Part shown: in pieces, positions 34,564 through 45,696 of the stretch | Layout of the letters: each line of letters opens with the position of its first letter | Position numbering within the stretch: the first letter of the stretch is position 1 | Assembly (NCBI RefSeq): GCF_033958435.1 | Contig: NC_134137.1 | Span: forward strand, 119,634,001 to 119,698,000 | Direction of reading: 5' to 3' | Length of the DNA stretch: 64,000 nt | Source of the DNA: Carettochelys insculpta | Lineage: Eukaryota > Chordata > Testudines > Carettochelyidae | Translations under genes and position numbers: made by a program | Notes under the pieces: generated by a model | The model's database searches: none | What the model was told of the DNA's origin: nothing | What the model saw: the letters and a program-made list of their open reading frames with translations, nothing else

Positions 34564-35809
34564 CTAAAGAAAGCTCTCCCCCTTGCTCTCCACGAGGTTG
34601 TGCAGGGCGCAGCAGGCACCCACAATCTGGGGGATGTTGTTGGGGCTGGCATCCAGGCGGGTGAGGAGACATCGCCATCGTCCCTTGAGGCGGCCAAATG
34701 AGCGCTCCACCACCTGGCGCGCACGGTTCAGGCGCTCGTTGAAGCGCTCCTGGCTGGCGGAGAGGTGGCCCGTGTAGGGGCGCATGAGCCACGGCCGGAG
34801 GGGGTAGGCCGCATCCGCGATGATGCAGAAGGGCATGGTGGTGTCCCCCAGAGGGATCTCCCGCTGGGGGATGTAGGTCCCTGCCTCCAGCCGGCGGCAC
34901 AGGCCCGAGTTCCGGAACACCCGGGCATCGTGGGTGCTGCCAGGCCAGCCCACGTAAATGTCCTGGAACCGTCCCCGGCTGTCCACCAAGGCCTGCAGGA
35001 CGACTGAATGGTAGCCCTTCCGGTTGAGGTATCGGCCTCCACTGTGGTCCGGGGCGCGGATGGGGATGTGAGTCCCATCCAGAGCCCCGAAGCAGTTGGG
35101 GAAGCCCAGGGTGGCAAAGGCGGCGACAGTGGCACGTGGGTCCCCCAGCCTCACGAGCCTGTGCAGGAGCATGGAGTTGATGGCACGCACGACCTGCAGA
35201 GAAAGCACATGGGACAGCCCCAATGAGGGGTAAGCAGGGTGTGCATGGCCCGGCCCTGCCCTGCCCTGCCCTGCCCTGGCCCCCCTGCTCTGCCCTGCCC
35301 TGGCCTCCCCCTGTGGGTTCTCTTACCTCCATGAAGACAGCCCCGATGGTGGCCTTTCCGACGCCAAACTGCTGCCCCACGGATCGGTAGCTGTCCGGAG
35401 TGGCCAGCTTCCAGACAGCGATGCCGACCCGTTTCTCCACAGGGAGGGCACGCCGCATGGCAGTGTCCCGGTGCCTGAGTGCGGGGCTGAGCCACTGGCA
35501 CAGCTCCAGGAATGTCTGTCGGGTCATCCTGAAGTGGCGGACCCAGTGGTCGTCGTCCCACTCCCCAAGCACCAGCCGCTCCCACCAGTTGGTGCTGGTG
35601 GGGTAGCTCCACAGCCGCCGGCGTGTGAGGCGGGGGGTGGAGCGGGGTGCTGCAGGGGGTGGGGCTGAGCCCTGCTGCCCTGGGGGCATGTCCTCCCCTG
35701 GGGCAAGAAGGTGCTCAGCTGCCCCCAACATGACAAGAGCCAGGGCAAGCCCTGTTCCTGCCGGGAGGGCTGGGTGGACCTCTAGCTGCTGCTGCTGCTG
35801 GGGGTCCAT
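34564..35809 (-). CDS. Harbinger DDE transposase, two exons, apparently intact
   Basis: Exon 1 (35327-35809) starts MDPQQQQQLEVHPALP and ends at an ATGGAG/GTAAGA donor. Exon 2 (34564-35193) follows a TTTCTCTGCAG acceptor in the same phase and runs to a stop, giving 161 + 209 = 370 codons with no stop or shift. This is close to the usual length of HARBI1-type proteins (about 350). The N-terminal part has a helix-turn-helix-like region (FRMTRQTFLELCQWL ... SYRSVGQQFGVGKATI). The DDE domain shows ALDGTHIPI (D near residue 200), GWPGSTHDARVF, IIADAAYPLRPWL (D near 288) and VVERSFGRLKGRW (E near 324), a 35-residue spacing between the last D and E. It would cut and paste DNA in the nucleus. Whether it is expressed is unknown. 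Confidence 0.88.
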
Positions 35810-36169
35810 GACTGCGGCGCTCGGGGTCTGTGTGCCTATATGGCTCGTCAGACCGCGTGCTGTGCAGGCTGAGTGTATGTGGGAGGGGCCCTTTAAGGGA
35901 GCGGCTAGCTGTTGCCCCGGAAGCGCTAGTCCGCCCGTTGACCCTGTCTGCAGCTGTGCCTGGCATCCCTATTTCGATGTGTGCTACTTTGACGTGTAGA
36001 CGTTCCCTCGCTGCGCCTATTTCGATATCGGGCTGCGCAACGTCGAAGTTGAACATCGACGTTGCCGGCCCTGGAGGACGTGTAGACGTTATTCATCGAA
36101 ATAGCCTATTTCGATGTCGCAACATCGAAATAAGCTACTTCGATGTAGGGTGCACGTGTAGACGTAGCC

Positions 36170-36600
36170 ATGGTGAATAATCAGCTCAACATGAACTCCC
36201 TGTGCAATGCAATGATTAAAAGGACTATTGCAATTCCTGGGTGGATAAACAAGGGAATCTTGAGTAAACGTAGAAGAGTTTATTTTGTCTCTATATCTGG
36301 AAGTGGTGCAACAGCTGCTAGAATGAAGTGTTTGGTTTTGGTGCCCCTAGTTTGAGAGATGTTGATCAGTTGGTGAAGGCTTTAAAACAAAAAAGCAAGA
36401 ATGAGTAAAGGAATAGAAAAAAAAAAATCTGTCTAGTGTAGATTTAAGGAGCTCAGTCCACTTAGATTAACACAGTAAAAGGGTGACTTTAGGCTATACA
36501 TAACCAACATGGGAAACAAATATTTAATAATGGAATAATGGGCTCTTCACTCTAGCACAGAATGGAATGGTATAACCTAATGACTGAAAGTTGAAGCTAA
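36170..36600. other. Intron sequence, nothing recognised
   Basis: AT-rich sequence resuming after the Harbinger right end. Confidence 0.4.
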
Positions 36601-36603
36601 GCC

Positions 36604-37200
36604 AGGGGTTTTCAGAGTTCATTGCACCACAATCCCCTTCTGACATCAAAAATTATTACAGAACTCCAGGGGACTGAAGCCTGAGCCCTGCTGCCCTGGG
36701 CAGGGGGAGCAAAGCCCAAGGGCTTCGTCCCCAGGCAAGGGGCCTGTGATCTGGGCCCCATGGCCCAGAGCTGAAGCCCTGAGGCTTCTGGTTTAGCCCC
36801 AAATGGTGGGGGGAAGGGGTCGGGCTTTGGCCCTGGGCTCCCAGCAAGTCTGTCAGACTTGATGGTCCCACTACGGCCTGACCTACCCTAGGGAACAAAG
36901 TCAATCCCAGATATGCAATTCTAGCTACACCATTAGCACAGCTAGAATCAACTAATCAGCTTTCTGCCCTGGTATAGATTGGAGCTCTTTGAGCTCGCAT
37001 TGATGTGCCTTACTACATGTGATAATGTGGAGTATTAGGGTCAATGGCCAAGCCCAGAGAGAGAGGTTTTTTTGGGATCACATCTTCACACAGATAGGCA
37101 GAAAAATTGAACGCCAAAAGATCGATCGCAGCACGTCGAACACTGCGGAAGTATAGACATACCCTAAAACAGGGTCTTGACCCACAGTTTGATAACCACT
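36604..37200. mobile_element. Composite of old DNA-transposon fragments
   Basis: Left CAGGGGTTTTCAGAGTTC and right GACCCACAGTTTGATAACCACTG look like inverted hAT-type termini. The left half is a GC-rich 'gcctgagccctgctgccctgggc' block and the right half resembles another short element ending 'gtatagacataccc'. Target duplication is not convincing, so this may be two adjacent insertions. Confidence 0.4.
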
Positions 37201-38320
37201 GACTTAGACAAATTGAGACTAGAAGCAAGGCACGCATTTGCTGGCCTCGTTCACGTTGTCTGTCTGATCAGCAGTAGTTAAGTCTACTTGGGTTAAAAGT
37301 TGTAGGCAGATTGACTGACTACTCTGGGCATTGAGAGAGTGTCCATCCATTGCCATGGGGTTATCGTATGTTAATACCAGCAGCACTGCCTCTGTGCCGA
37401 TCTGAGGCTCAGTTATGTGTTATGTAAAATATCAGATTTTGCACATTAGGATTTTCTCATTGACTTTGCTTAGGAATGGAAGGTTGGCAACAATGTCAAA
37501 GTTGGTGGGGCTTTCTGTATGTGATATCTGTCTCTTGTAGTATCTAAATCAATATTGTGTGCTTCTCTGAAGAAGTTAAGATACCTATTTGTTTTGGGCA
37601 TTGCTGTTCTTCTGTAGCTCTGACCAGCTGAGTGAGGGATGGAGATTTTTCTTAACTAGTAGGTGTGATAGTTCCAAATTTTATCAAAGAAAGCCAGTGG
37701 TCTACTGCATTTGTATTTCACTGAAAGATTTTCCTTTATTGCCTTCAAGTGTCATACATTTTATTTTTTATACAAGAGACTGCTTGACACAAAATGACTT
37801 CAAAGTGAAGGGTTATATTGTAGCTTTATGCTTCTTTTTATGCTGTCTTTGTCTGGGACAATACTTCTAGTGAAAGCTAGAATGTCCTCTATTGCATTGT
37901 ACTTTCTGGCTGCTCACCAGACAGTTTGCCACTAGCTTGCCATCTAAATGTAGTTCTTGTCTATTTCTAATTACTAATATTTCCATGCAGTGTTTCAGTG
38001 AAGATGCCAGAATAACCATATGGTAAATATTTAATAGAGTAGTAAAGACTTCTTGTTCTCAGCAGGCTGAAGGCCAGTCCAGAAGGAAATGAAATAGACT
38101 TTTAAAATATATGTGGTGCTGTGCATTTGGCTTTATTGTTCAGTTTACTTGTGTCATGTGGTATCAATGCTTTCAGCTTTAAGACATAAATGGTGCAAAT
38201 GATTTTTTAAAGCATAATACAAATCTAAATAGTTCCATTGTAAGCAGTAGCTCATTTAATGATGCCAGCTGAAGGTGATATGGTACCATATCCAGGAGGG
38301 TGGGTCATGGTGAGTGATGT
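37201..38320. other. Intron sequence, nothing recognised
   Basis: AT-rich, no supportable feature. Confidence 0.4.
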
Positions 38321-38324
38321 AGTG

Positions 38325-38532
38325 AGATATGTGTCTGAGCTGGAAGGGACCTTAAAAGGTCCATTGAGTCCAGTCTCCTCCACTCACAGCACCTCTGTTT
38401 CACCATACTGGATTTTATTTATTTATTATATTTATCTATTTGCCCCAGACCACTTTTTGGCTCCCTCAAGGGTTGAACTGACAACCCTGGGTTTATCAGG
38501 GCAATCTCAAACTCTTGAGCTATTCCTCCCCA
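38325..38532 (-). mobile_element. tRNA-derived SINE (turtle Cry type), minus strand
   Basis: Read on the minus strand: GGGGAGGAATAGCTCAAGAG (box A region), then CAGGGTTGTCAGTTCAACCC (box B region), 'gggagccaaaaagtggtctggggcaaa', and a LINE-like tail with 'ggaccttttaaggtccc'. The same order occurs in the + copy at 40171. Cry SINEs are tRNA-derived repeats of turtles, transcribed by RNA polymerase III. Confidence 0.75.
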
Positions 38533-38545
38533 GTGATCTCATGGC

Positions 38546-40160
38546 CATCTCAAACTTAACAGAACTTGAATTGTCATAATTTCAGTTTAAAAGGCTTTTT
38601 GAAAGGTGAACAGTGAAATTGTCACTTTGATTTAGGAGTGGCGTGAGGCTTGTTATCTGGGGAACATTACATATCTCTTTTTTTTTTTTTTTTTTTCTTA
38701 CTGCTATTTAAAATATGGAACACCCCCAAATAAATTCTGAATGGGATTTGTAGCAACCTTTTAAACTAAAGCTAGAAATGAATAAAAACTTAAGGGAGGA
38801 GTGCAGAAGAACTCAGAAGGAGAGTTAAACTGCATTGTTTCACAGGTATAAAAGTCCTCCCTGGAGGTGGTGAGTAATGATTTTCCAGTAAAGACAACTA
38901 GCAGAAGTTAAAATATCACTTAGGGAATTGAGGGCCAGCAATCTACTGCAGACTATCTGCATATTATGGAGGTATTTGTAGCAGCTCCAGTGTTTGTTCA
39001 GCTATGCATTCATAGTATGACTAATATATATTTCTGTTCCTTTGCCTAATTGTAGGCGTGGATGTGTGTTTATAGTGGTGGAGCAACAGGCAGTGTGCAA
39101 GGTTTGTGGGAATATGAAGGAAAGGGGAAGGATGCATAGAGTGAGGCCCAGAGCAAGAACCACCTCCCTCTATTGCTTGTGGTCCCCTACCCTCACTCAC
39201 TCATTTTCGCTAGACTGAGGCAGAGGGTTGAGGAGGTGGGGGCTCTAGCTTTGAGTGCAGACTCTGGGATGGGGTTGTGGATGAGGAATTTGAGGTGCAG
39301 GATGGGTTCCAAGCTGTTACAGGGCATTTGGGGTGCTGAGGGCTCTGGCTGGGGTGGGTCTGAGGATGTGGAGTTTGAGATACAAGAGGGACTTCTGAGT
39401 GGGGCCAGGGGCATTGGAGTGGGGATGGTGCACGGAGCTGCCCTGGCTGTTTCTTCACCTAAGAGCCAAGGGACATACTACTGCTTCGGTGAAGCCACAT
39501 GCAGCTAGGTGGGACTCCTGCCTGCCCTGCTGCAACCGGATGTTGAGTGGCCTGGTAGCGGTGCTGACTGGAGCTACCAGGATCCCTTTTTGACTGGGTG
39601 TTTTGGTTGAAAACTAGACATCTGGCAATGCTAGTTCCACCATTTTCTGCAGTGTGGTATTGAAGTTTGAAAGAGAGCATGTCAGATACTGATATTTTAA
39701 TGCGCAAAAGACAGACTGCCATCCTTAGCACTGCAACCTCCATTCACTCGCACAGAAGGGGGTGGATAGGGTGTGTGAAACTACTGAATACCAGAAAGGA
39801 AGGAAATGCAGTTAGTGTTTGACTTTCTCAAAGACTTTCAAATTACCTTTTGTTATGGGCTTGCAACAAAGATCCAGCTGCTGAAAATGTTACCTCTAAC
39901 TAGTGTCAACTTTTTTTTTTTTAAATACCTAAGTCTGCTGTTCCTGAGAAGTTCATTTTACTCCTCAGGGGATGATGAAATTACCGATAAGGGTAAGTCT
40001 TGGTCATGAATGGGAAGTAGTCCCTGAGGTGATGAGTACCAACCTCACTACAAGCTTTGAAGAGCTAGACCAGGATTTTTATACATAATTCTATATGTGA
40101 TGGAGAGCTTTTGTTGTGATTAGAGTACTGAAGGGTGGGGGAGTGTTGATGAACTGTACT
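38546..40160. other. Intron sequence, nothing recognised
   Basis: Contains a T run at about 38679-38697 and a GC-richer patch at 39100-39600 with chance ORFs in several frames. Confidence 0.4.
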
Positions 40161-40170
40161 GCTTTACAAG

Positions 40171-40375
40171 GGGAAAGGGATAGCTCAATGGTTTGAGAGT
40201 TGGCCTGCTAAACCTAGGGTTGTGAGCTCAATCCTAGAGGAGACCATTTAGGGATTGGGGCAAATGATGTTAGGGTGGTGCTTGGCCTTGCTAAGAGGGC
40301 GGGGGACTGGACTAGATGACCTCCCATGGTCCCTTCCAGTTCTAGGAGATGTGCATCTCCAATTATATTTATTAC
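40171..40375 (+). mobile_element. tRNA-derived SINE (turtle Cry type)
   Basis: GGGAAAGGGATAGCTCAATGG gives box A at 40181-40191 and GGTTGTGAGCTCAATCC gives box B at 40218-40234. The body then reads 'ggagaccatttagggattggggcaaa' and the tail 'ggactagatgacctcccatgg', a CR1-like 3' end that LINE machinery would recognise. The head is tRNA-like but there is no complete cloverleaf, so it is a SINE and not a tRNA gene. Confidence 0.85.
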
Positions 40376-40564
40376 TTTATGTTAAGTAGATAGCCGTGCT
40401 GTGCGGTAGTTACAACTGTCATTTCACTCTTGGGTTTTATGCTATTTCCATTGTGCCTTAACTGTGTGATCTATTCCTTTGATATTAGGGCTTAATTCAA
40501 CTTAGTGATATAAAAGAAGAGCACCAATCGCTGTAGCTTGATCATCATAAACAATTTTTAAAAA

Positions 40565-40775
40565 AAAAATTAGTCATGTAGCAGTTTAAAGACTAACAAA
40601 ATAACTTATTAGGTGATAGCTTTTGTGGGGTAGACCCACTTCAAATGTGAAGCAGTGGGTCTGCCCAACAAAAGCTCATCACCTAATTATTTTGTTCGTC
40701 TTTCAAGTGATGCATGACTGCTTTCTGGTTTTCTGAAGATACAGACTGACATGGGTACCTTTCTGTGACAGTTAT
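40565..40775. repeat. Hammerhead-like/palindromic repeat copy
   Basis: Inverted arms 'ttattaggtgatagcttttgtggggtagacccacttc' and 'gaagcagtgggtctgcccaacaaaagctcatcacctaat' fold back on each other. Each arm has a GTGGG...CCCAC-type stem followed by AAAAGCT. Flanked by the family's 'gactaacaaaataa' and 'gatacagactgacatgg' phrases. Confidence 0.6.
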
Positions 40776-41012
40776 TTTGAAAGTATAGTATACCCGTTGA
40801 ATGAAAGGGCATTATTGCATTAGAATGCATGAACTCAACCAGAAGTTCTCATAAAAACTCCAGGTTTTGACACATGACAGCATATGGTAAGATGTTTAAA
40901 AAAAGGCTGAGATTTTTCAAAGGAATGTAAGTGAAGTGCCCAACTCTCATTGAACTGCAGTTTGGATTTGAGTGTTTAATTTCTGTAGGTGCGTTTCAAA
41001 ATCTCAAACTAT

Positions 41013-41413
41013 GGCTATGTCTACACTAGCCAAAAATGGCCATTTCGAAGTTTACTAATGAAGCACTGAAATACATATTCAGCACCTCATTAGCATGCGG
41101 GTGGCCGCGGCACCTTGAAATTGGTGCGGCTCGCCCCAACGGGGATACTTTTTGAAAGGACGCTGGCTACTTAGAAGTCCCCTTATTCCCGTGAGCAGAT
41201 AGGAATAAGGGGACTTCGAAGTAGCCAGGGTTCTTTCGAAAAGGAGCCCTGTCTGGATGAGCTGCGCGGTGGCGAGCCGCGTCAATCTCGAAGTGCCACA
41301 GCTGCCTGCATGCTAATGAGCTGCTGAATATGTATTTCAGCACTTCATTAGTAAAGTTCGAAATGGCCATTTGCATGGCCATTTCAAAGTTTTTGGCTAG
41401 TGTAGACACGGCC
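41013..41413. mobile_element. Palindromic MITE with 3-bp TSD (TAT)
   Basis: Left GGCTATGTCTACACTAGCCA and right TTTTTGGCTAGTGTAGACACGGCC are inverted repeats. A perfect 3-bp duplication TAT flanks it (41010-41012 and 41414-41416). The interior is mirrored at several levels (CCTCATTAGCATG / CATGCTAATGAG; CCCCTTATTCC / GGAATAAGGGG). The 3-bp duplication and GTCTACAC terminus tie it to the Harbinger group. Confidence 0.8.
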
Positions 41414-41419
41414 TATAAG

Positions 41420-42720
41420 ACACTTAAATTTATCATGAGAATATTTGCATTTTTCCTACTCCTGGAGAAGACAGTTTTCAAAGAACACTTCTGAGAACAA
41501 AAATCAATCTGCTCCTCCAAAAGTACATAACTTATGCAGGCAATGAGGAGAGAGTCAAACAACCAATCAGATTTATTGTTTGTTATGTATTGTCCTGTTC
41601 TGGGCAAAAAAGGGAGATGCAACGTTTGGTCTGAGGAGTTTACATTTTACATAGATAATTAGCAAAATGTCTTTAGTGTATAAGGAATGGATGCTATGAA
41701 ATAAGTATAATGGAACATGCGATGCATTTCATGTTTCCTGAGGTGGCCATCAGATTGACTTAAAAAGAAAAGAGGGAAAAAGGTTTTTTTTTTGTTTTTT
41801 TTTTTTAAACAGTAATCTGCCTGTTTTTTTTTTTTCTTTGCTTAAGAAATGTGCTGGAATTGAGTAGGAGTGGAGAATTAAGGCTGTGTCAGTACTACAA
41901 ATGGGAGCAAACCTCACAGTTCAATTGGGCAGATATACACTAGCTCGCTTCAAAGACTGTCTGAAAAGTAGCAGTGGGGGTGTTGTGGCTAAGTATAGAT
42001 GCAAGTGTTGTGTTGTGATGCCTATAGCTGTGGAGGATTATCACACTAAAGAATAATCAAAACACAACATTTACAACAACCCCACATACAACCTATTAGT
42101 TTTTGTCAGTATATCTGAAAACAGAAATGGAAATAATCATAAAAAAGTTCTCCTCCCAGCTGTTGGGCAACGTTGTATTTACAATAAATATAGGTAGGTG
42201 ACATTTTCTTCCCACTCTTGATACATCACAGGATTTAAGATGGTCCAGCATGAAAGTCGGGGGGGAGGGGGAGAAACTGGGTGCCCTTACCTTTTAAGAT
42301 AGCATTTTTTAGAAATAAATGTGGCCAGCACGTTGTTAGTTTTTCATAATAATCTAGTTTAGAAATGAAAAATGTATATAGATGCATATGGACCCAGAGG
42401 CTCCAGAGGGAAGCACATCAATTCCTTCCACTTCTGCAGCCTGCGACAAGATTATCTTAGCTTGTTGTAGTTCCAATCATACAGCTCATCAGTGTCTCCA
42501 CTGTGACCATGTAGCTCAAGGCGCTTCAATATCCCTTGCATAGATGCACTAATTCTCAGGGCTCATGAATGATTTAGCATTTCAGCCAAATAACACAGTT
42601 CATACCCTCCCCATCTGGCATCCACTAACCTCATGTTGGGCCTACAATCCAAATGCACATTCATTAGTCTTTCTGTCTCCTATGGAGTTTTCATAATAGT
42701 ATCGTCTTTGTCTGAGACGT
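41420..42720. other. Intron sequence, T-rich tracts
   Basis: T-rich runs at about 41784-41834. No gene was seen. Confidence 0.4.
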
Positions 42721-42729
42721 GATGGAACC

Positions 42730-42796
42730 TAGGCTCTGCCTGGCTATGTTTATACTGCAGCCCTATTTTAAAATAAATTATTCCAGAAGAACTATT
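42730..42796 (+). mobile_element. Left end of a MITE cut by the Penelope-like insertion
   Basis: GGCTATGTTTATACTGCAGCCC followed by TATTTTAAAATAAATTATTCC resembles the terminus of the GTCTACAC-ended elements. It stops where the Penelope-like coding remnant begins. The other half was not located. Confidence 0.35.
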
Positions 42797-43120
42797 CAAA
42801 AATACACACAAATAAATGCACACAAATCAGACATCAGAAATGGCAATATACAAAAACCCATAGGAGAGCACTTCAATCTCCCAGGACACACAGTAGCAGA
42901 TTTAAAAGTAGCTATCCTGCAGCAAAGAAATTTCAGGACCAGACTCCAAAGAGAAATTGCTGAGCTACAATTCATCTGCAAATTCAATACCCTCAGCTCA
43001 GGATTAAACAAAGACTGTGAATGGCTGGCTAAATACAAAAGCAGCTTCCCCTCTCTTGGAGTTCACACCTCCAGATCTACTGATGACAATACAACTCAGC
43101 CTTCCTGACCTGAGCTAACC
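42797..43120 (+). pseudogene. Penelope-like element GIY-YIG nuclease remnant
   Basis: An open frame includes KPIGEHFNLPGHTVADLKVA, RNFRTRLQREIAELQFICKF and NTLSSGLNKD. This matches the C-terminal half of the GIY-YIG endonuclease of Penelope-like elements (HFN...GH...DL, the conserved R...E and final N positions). The GIY and YIG motifs themselves and all of the reverse transcriptase are absent, so it is a 5'-truncated remnant. It reads straight into a stop and then the hammerhead-like tail at 43185. Confidence 0.7.
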
Positions 43121-43184
43121 TCGTTATCCCCAGCCTTGCTCTGGCCTATTTATACCTGGCCTTGCAGATTTCCAGGACCAGCAT

Positions 43185-43222
43185 CTGAAGAAGTGAGTTA
43201 GCTCACGAAAGCTCATGCACTA
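43185..43222 (+). ncRNA. Hammerhead-ribozyme-like core
   Basis: CTGAAGA (43185-43191), one extra A, stem GTGAG/CTCAC closing on TTAG (43193-43206), GAAA (43207-43210), then GC TCAT GC (43211-43218). This is the order CUGANGA, stem II, GAAA, stem III of a hammerhead. Two departures are visible: an extra A before stem II, and AC at 43219-43220 where a UH cleavage site is expected. It directly follows the Penelope-like nuclease remnant; Penelope-like elements are known to carry hammerhead motifs. Activity of this copy is doubtful. Confidence 0.55.
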
Positions 43223-43275
43223 AACTTTTCTGTTAGTCTATAAGGTGCCACAGGACCCTTCGTTGCTACTGCTGG
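43223..43275 (+). repeat. Shared tail after the hammerhead-like core
   Basis: TCTGTTAGTCTATAAGGTGCC followed by 'acaggacccttcgttgct' is common to the 3.4, 12.7 and 16.2 kb repeat copies. Confidence 0.6.
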
Positions 43276-43279
43276 TACA

Positions 43280-44630
43280 GTGTCTTTTAAACCTATAATG
43301 TATATTGAGCTGAATGCTGCAGTGTAACTTTTGTCTGTCTGATATTAAATCACAATGAGCAGTGGTCACTGATCCAGCAAAGGACAATGAATGTGTATAA
43401 CTGCAGACTGATGAATCATTCTGAACAGAATACAAAGCATGCAGAACCTGTTTTTGCCATTTGAAATAACATAACTCCCATTTTAAGAATTTTATATGCT
43501 TCTGAGCTTCCTGCTTTCATCTGGAAGTAGAAGTAACCACAGGTGTTTTATGGAAGGGAGTATATCTTCCTCTGCTTGAAAAGGATCTAGTGCATTGTGC
43601 GCTACAGTAACATAAGCAGTGATGCAGAATTTTTTTCTGAATCTGACCCGGCAGCTTCACAAGACCCTGATCTCTCAACGTAAGTCATATGGCTACAGCC
43701 TGTACCAGAGGTCTGCCCTGACTAAAATAACTGCAGTTTAAATTTTTAATCAAGGAAATGGGGCAGTGTTACCAACTCTGACTTCATCATGTGTGATGGG
43801 GCTTTGGAAGCTGTTTCTTGACAACAAGGGAAGCTTCAGCTTACCTGCAAAGTTGGTCCCTGATTAATACTTTTTTGATTTTATATTGGCAATAAAGTTG
43901 TGTTTCTTAAGCACTGCGGCATTAAAAGGCAGTCACAGAGCACTGAGTGATCACAGCAATGTGCTTCAAGTAGGTTCAGGTTAATTACAACTGCGTCTGT
44001 AAAATGAAGCTGAAGCCCAAGGAAGGAATATTTTTTTTAAAAGCAGATAACAGTGAATATAAGCTATGACTCCAGCCAGCAACAAGAACCATGAGTATGC
44101 AGGGAACGGCAGTGCCCAAGTGAACAGAGTAATGATTTCCATATAGTTCTAGGGCGTGCCTATGTTGTAAGGTTATTTTGTGCTAAAGGGATATGGTTTC
44201 TGAAGTGCACTAATGGGTTACACATTAATGTGTGCTATGTTATAGTTGGCTAGAATATTTACTGTGCTCCAGCTGGATGAATTAATACTCAGCATGTTAA
44301 TGTACTTTTCTCTCCCACTGTATATCGCCCCACAGTATAGACAAGATGGGAGTAAATGTATGAGCTTAGAGGGAAAAGTGCCTGAATGAAAGAAACAAGA
44401 ACCTGTTTGTCTGCTAGGTGTCTTTAAAATTAAAGTATGAAACACAGGGTGTGTCCCTTCAGTAGTCTTATACAGCAAACTCTCTGGGCCACACTCTTGC
44501 GGGAAACTGGTTTTGTTTTCAAGATTTTAGGAAGCAAGAATTTTTGGGGCATGGTTAATAATTTTGTTAGTCTGGGAAGGAAATTATATTCCGTACATTT
44601 AAATTTTTCACTGGTTTCCTCTGTAGTAGA
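43280..44630. other. Intron sequence, nothing recognised
   Basis: AT-rich sequence without a supportable feature. Confidence 0.4.
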
Positions 44631-44636
44631 CAGTGA

Positions 44637-44887
44637 GGTGATGTCTACACTAGAGCATCAGTCTACAGAAGTTCCTGTCATAAGAGAAGTTCCAACAAAT
44701 CTGACTGATTGCACGTACACATAAAAGCAGATTGCTCTTTTGATCCACTGTGTTGACAAAAGGGCCCAAGGGCATCTACATGGCTTTTTTGTTGACATCT
44801 TCTGTTGACAAAACACATTTTGGATGAAGGTGCGCCGAGTTTTTTTTTTTTTTTTGTTTGACAAAACCCTCTAGTGTAGACATACCC
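44637..44887. mobile_element. MITE with GTCTACACTAGAG ends
   Basis: Left GGTGATGTCTACACTAGAG and right CTCTAGTGTAGACATACCC are inverted repeats. The interior has TTGTTGACA/TGTTGACAAAA motifs and a T run. Target duplication is not clear. Confidence 0.7.
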
Positions 44888-45695
44888 TTCCCCCATTGAC
44901 CACTTCTACTTTAATCTGAGGCTATGGGTTTGTGTGGGTATTGAGGCTCCATAATAATGCATCAGAAAGCAAACTATAAAAGAGCACAGAACTGTGGGCT
45001 TACCTTTTGGTTGATATTTATATAGTACATGCATAATAATTTAGATAAGGGATGTCATCTGCAGTGGCATGATACAGTTCTGTCAGACCACCAGTGAGCT
45101 TAGTCATTAGGCATTCATTGGTACTATTCATCATTGTCGGCCTTGCACCATAGCTGGACAAAGGGGGATCACGGGAAAAACCTGGCAATATTGGTTGGCT
45201 GCCCAACTGGTAAAGCTCTCTGTTAATTAAACTCATCAAATACTTTGGTCCCTTGGCTCAAAGGGCAGCAGGCAGGAGCCCCCTGGTCTGACTGGCCTGA
45301 GTAACCAGTCCCTCCCAGTCTTCAGCTGAGCCCTGAGCTTACTGGGGCAGGGAGTCCAAAAACTCCCCACGGGAGCTCCTCACCTCCACTGCTCTCTCTG
45401 ATGTTGGTCTTTTCCTTGGTTATCTCTCTCTCCTTGTCTGCTCTAATTTCCTTATTTCTCTCCAATCCCCTCTTTCATTCTCTCTTCCCTTCCCACCCCC
45501 ATGGCAGGAGAGGCTTTTAAAAGGGTTAAATTTTTAACCTCAAGTGGGACCAGCTGGCCTTAAATAATTTATACCAGCCTCTTCCCCACAGTGCCCCCCC
45601 TGCCTGTGGTGACATCTGATTAGCCAGGGCAGTTTCTGCTTTTGAGAGCTTCCTCTCTCCCCTTGCAAGCTCTCCCTCTGGCCCGACCCTGTAAC
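44888..45695. other. Sequence left of the DIRS element
   Basis: AT-rich to 45240, then a pyrimidine-rich stretch (45250-45690) with 'ttttaaaagggttaaatttttaacc' that may be part of another retroelement. No frame or LTR could be supported. Confidence 0.35.
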
Positions 45696-45696
45696 T

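Larger units (their letters stand above)
31498..36169. mobile_element. Full-length PIF/Harbinger transposon
   Basis: A 4672-bp element with terminal inverted repeats: AGCTGCGTCTACACGTGCA at the left, and TGCACGTGTAGACGTAGCC at the right. It is flanked by a perfect 3-bp duplication ATG (31495-31497 and 36170-36172); 3-bp duplications are typical of PIF/Harbinger. It carries the two genes expected of the superfamily, a Myb/SANT-like protein gene (+) and a DDE transposase gene (-), arranged convergently. Subterminal blocks hold many short repeats of TTCGAAGTAG, CTATTTCGA and ACGTCGA motifs that could be transposase or Myb-protein binding sites. It is GC-rich against AT-rich flanks. Low visible decay suggests a fairly recent insertion. 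Confidence 0.9.

Noticed and set aside
40171..40250. Possible tRNA gene
   Set aside because: Boxes A and B are present but no full cloverleaf or anticodon arm, and the sequence continues into a SINE body and LINE-like tail.
45250..45695. Possible LTR of another retroelement left of the DIRS copy
   Set aside because: No TG...CA boundaries, primer site or matching second copy could be found.
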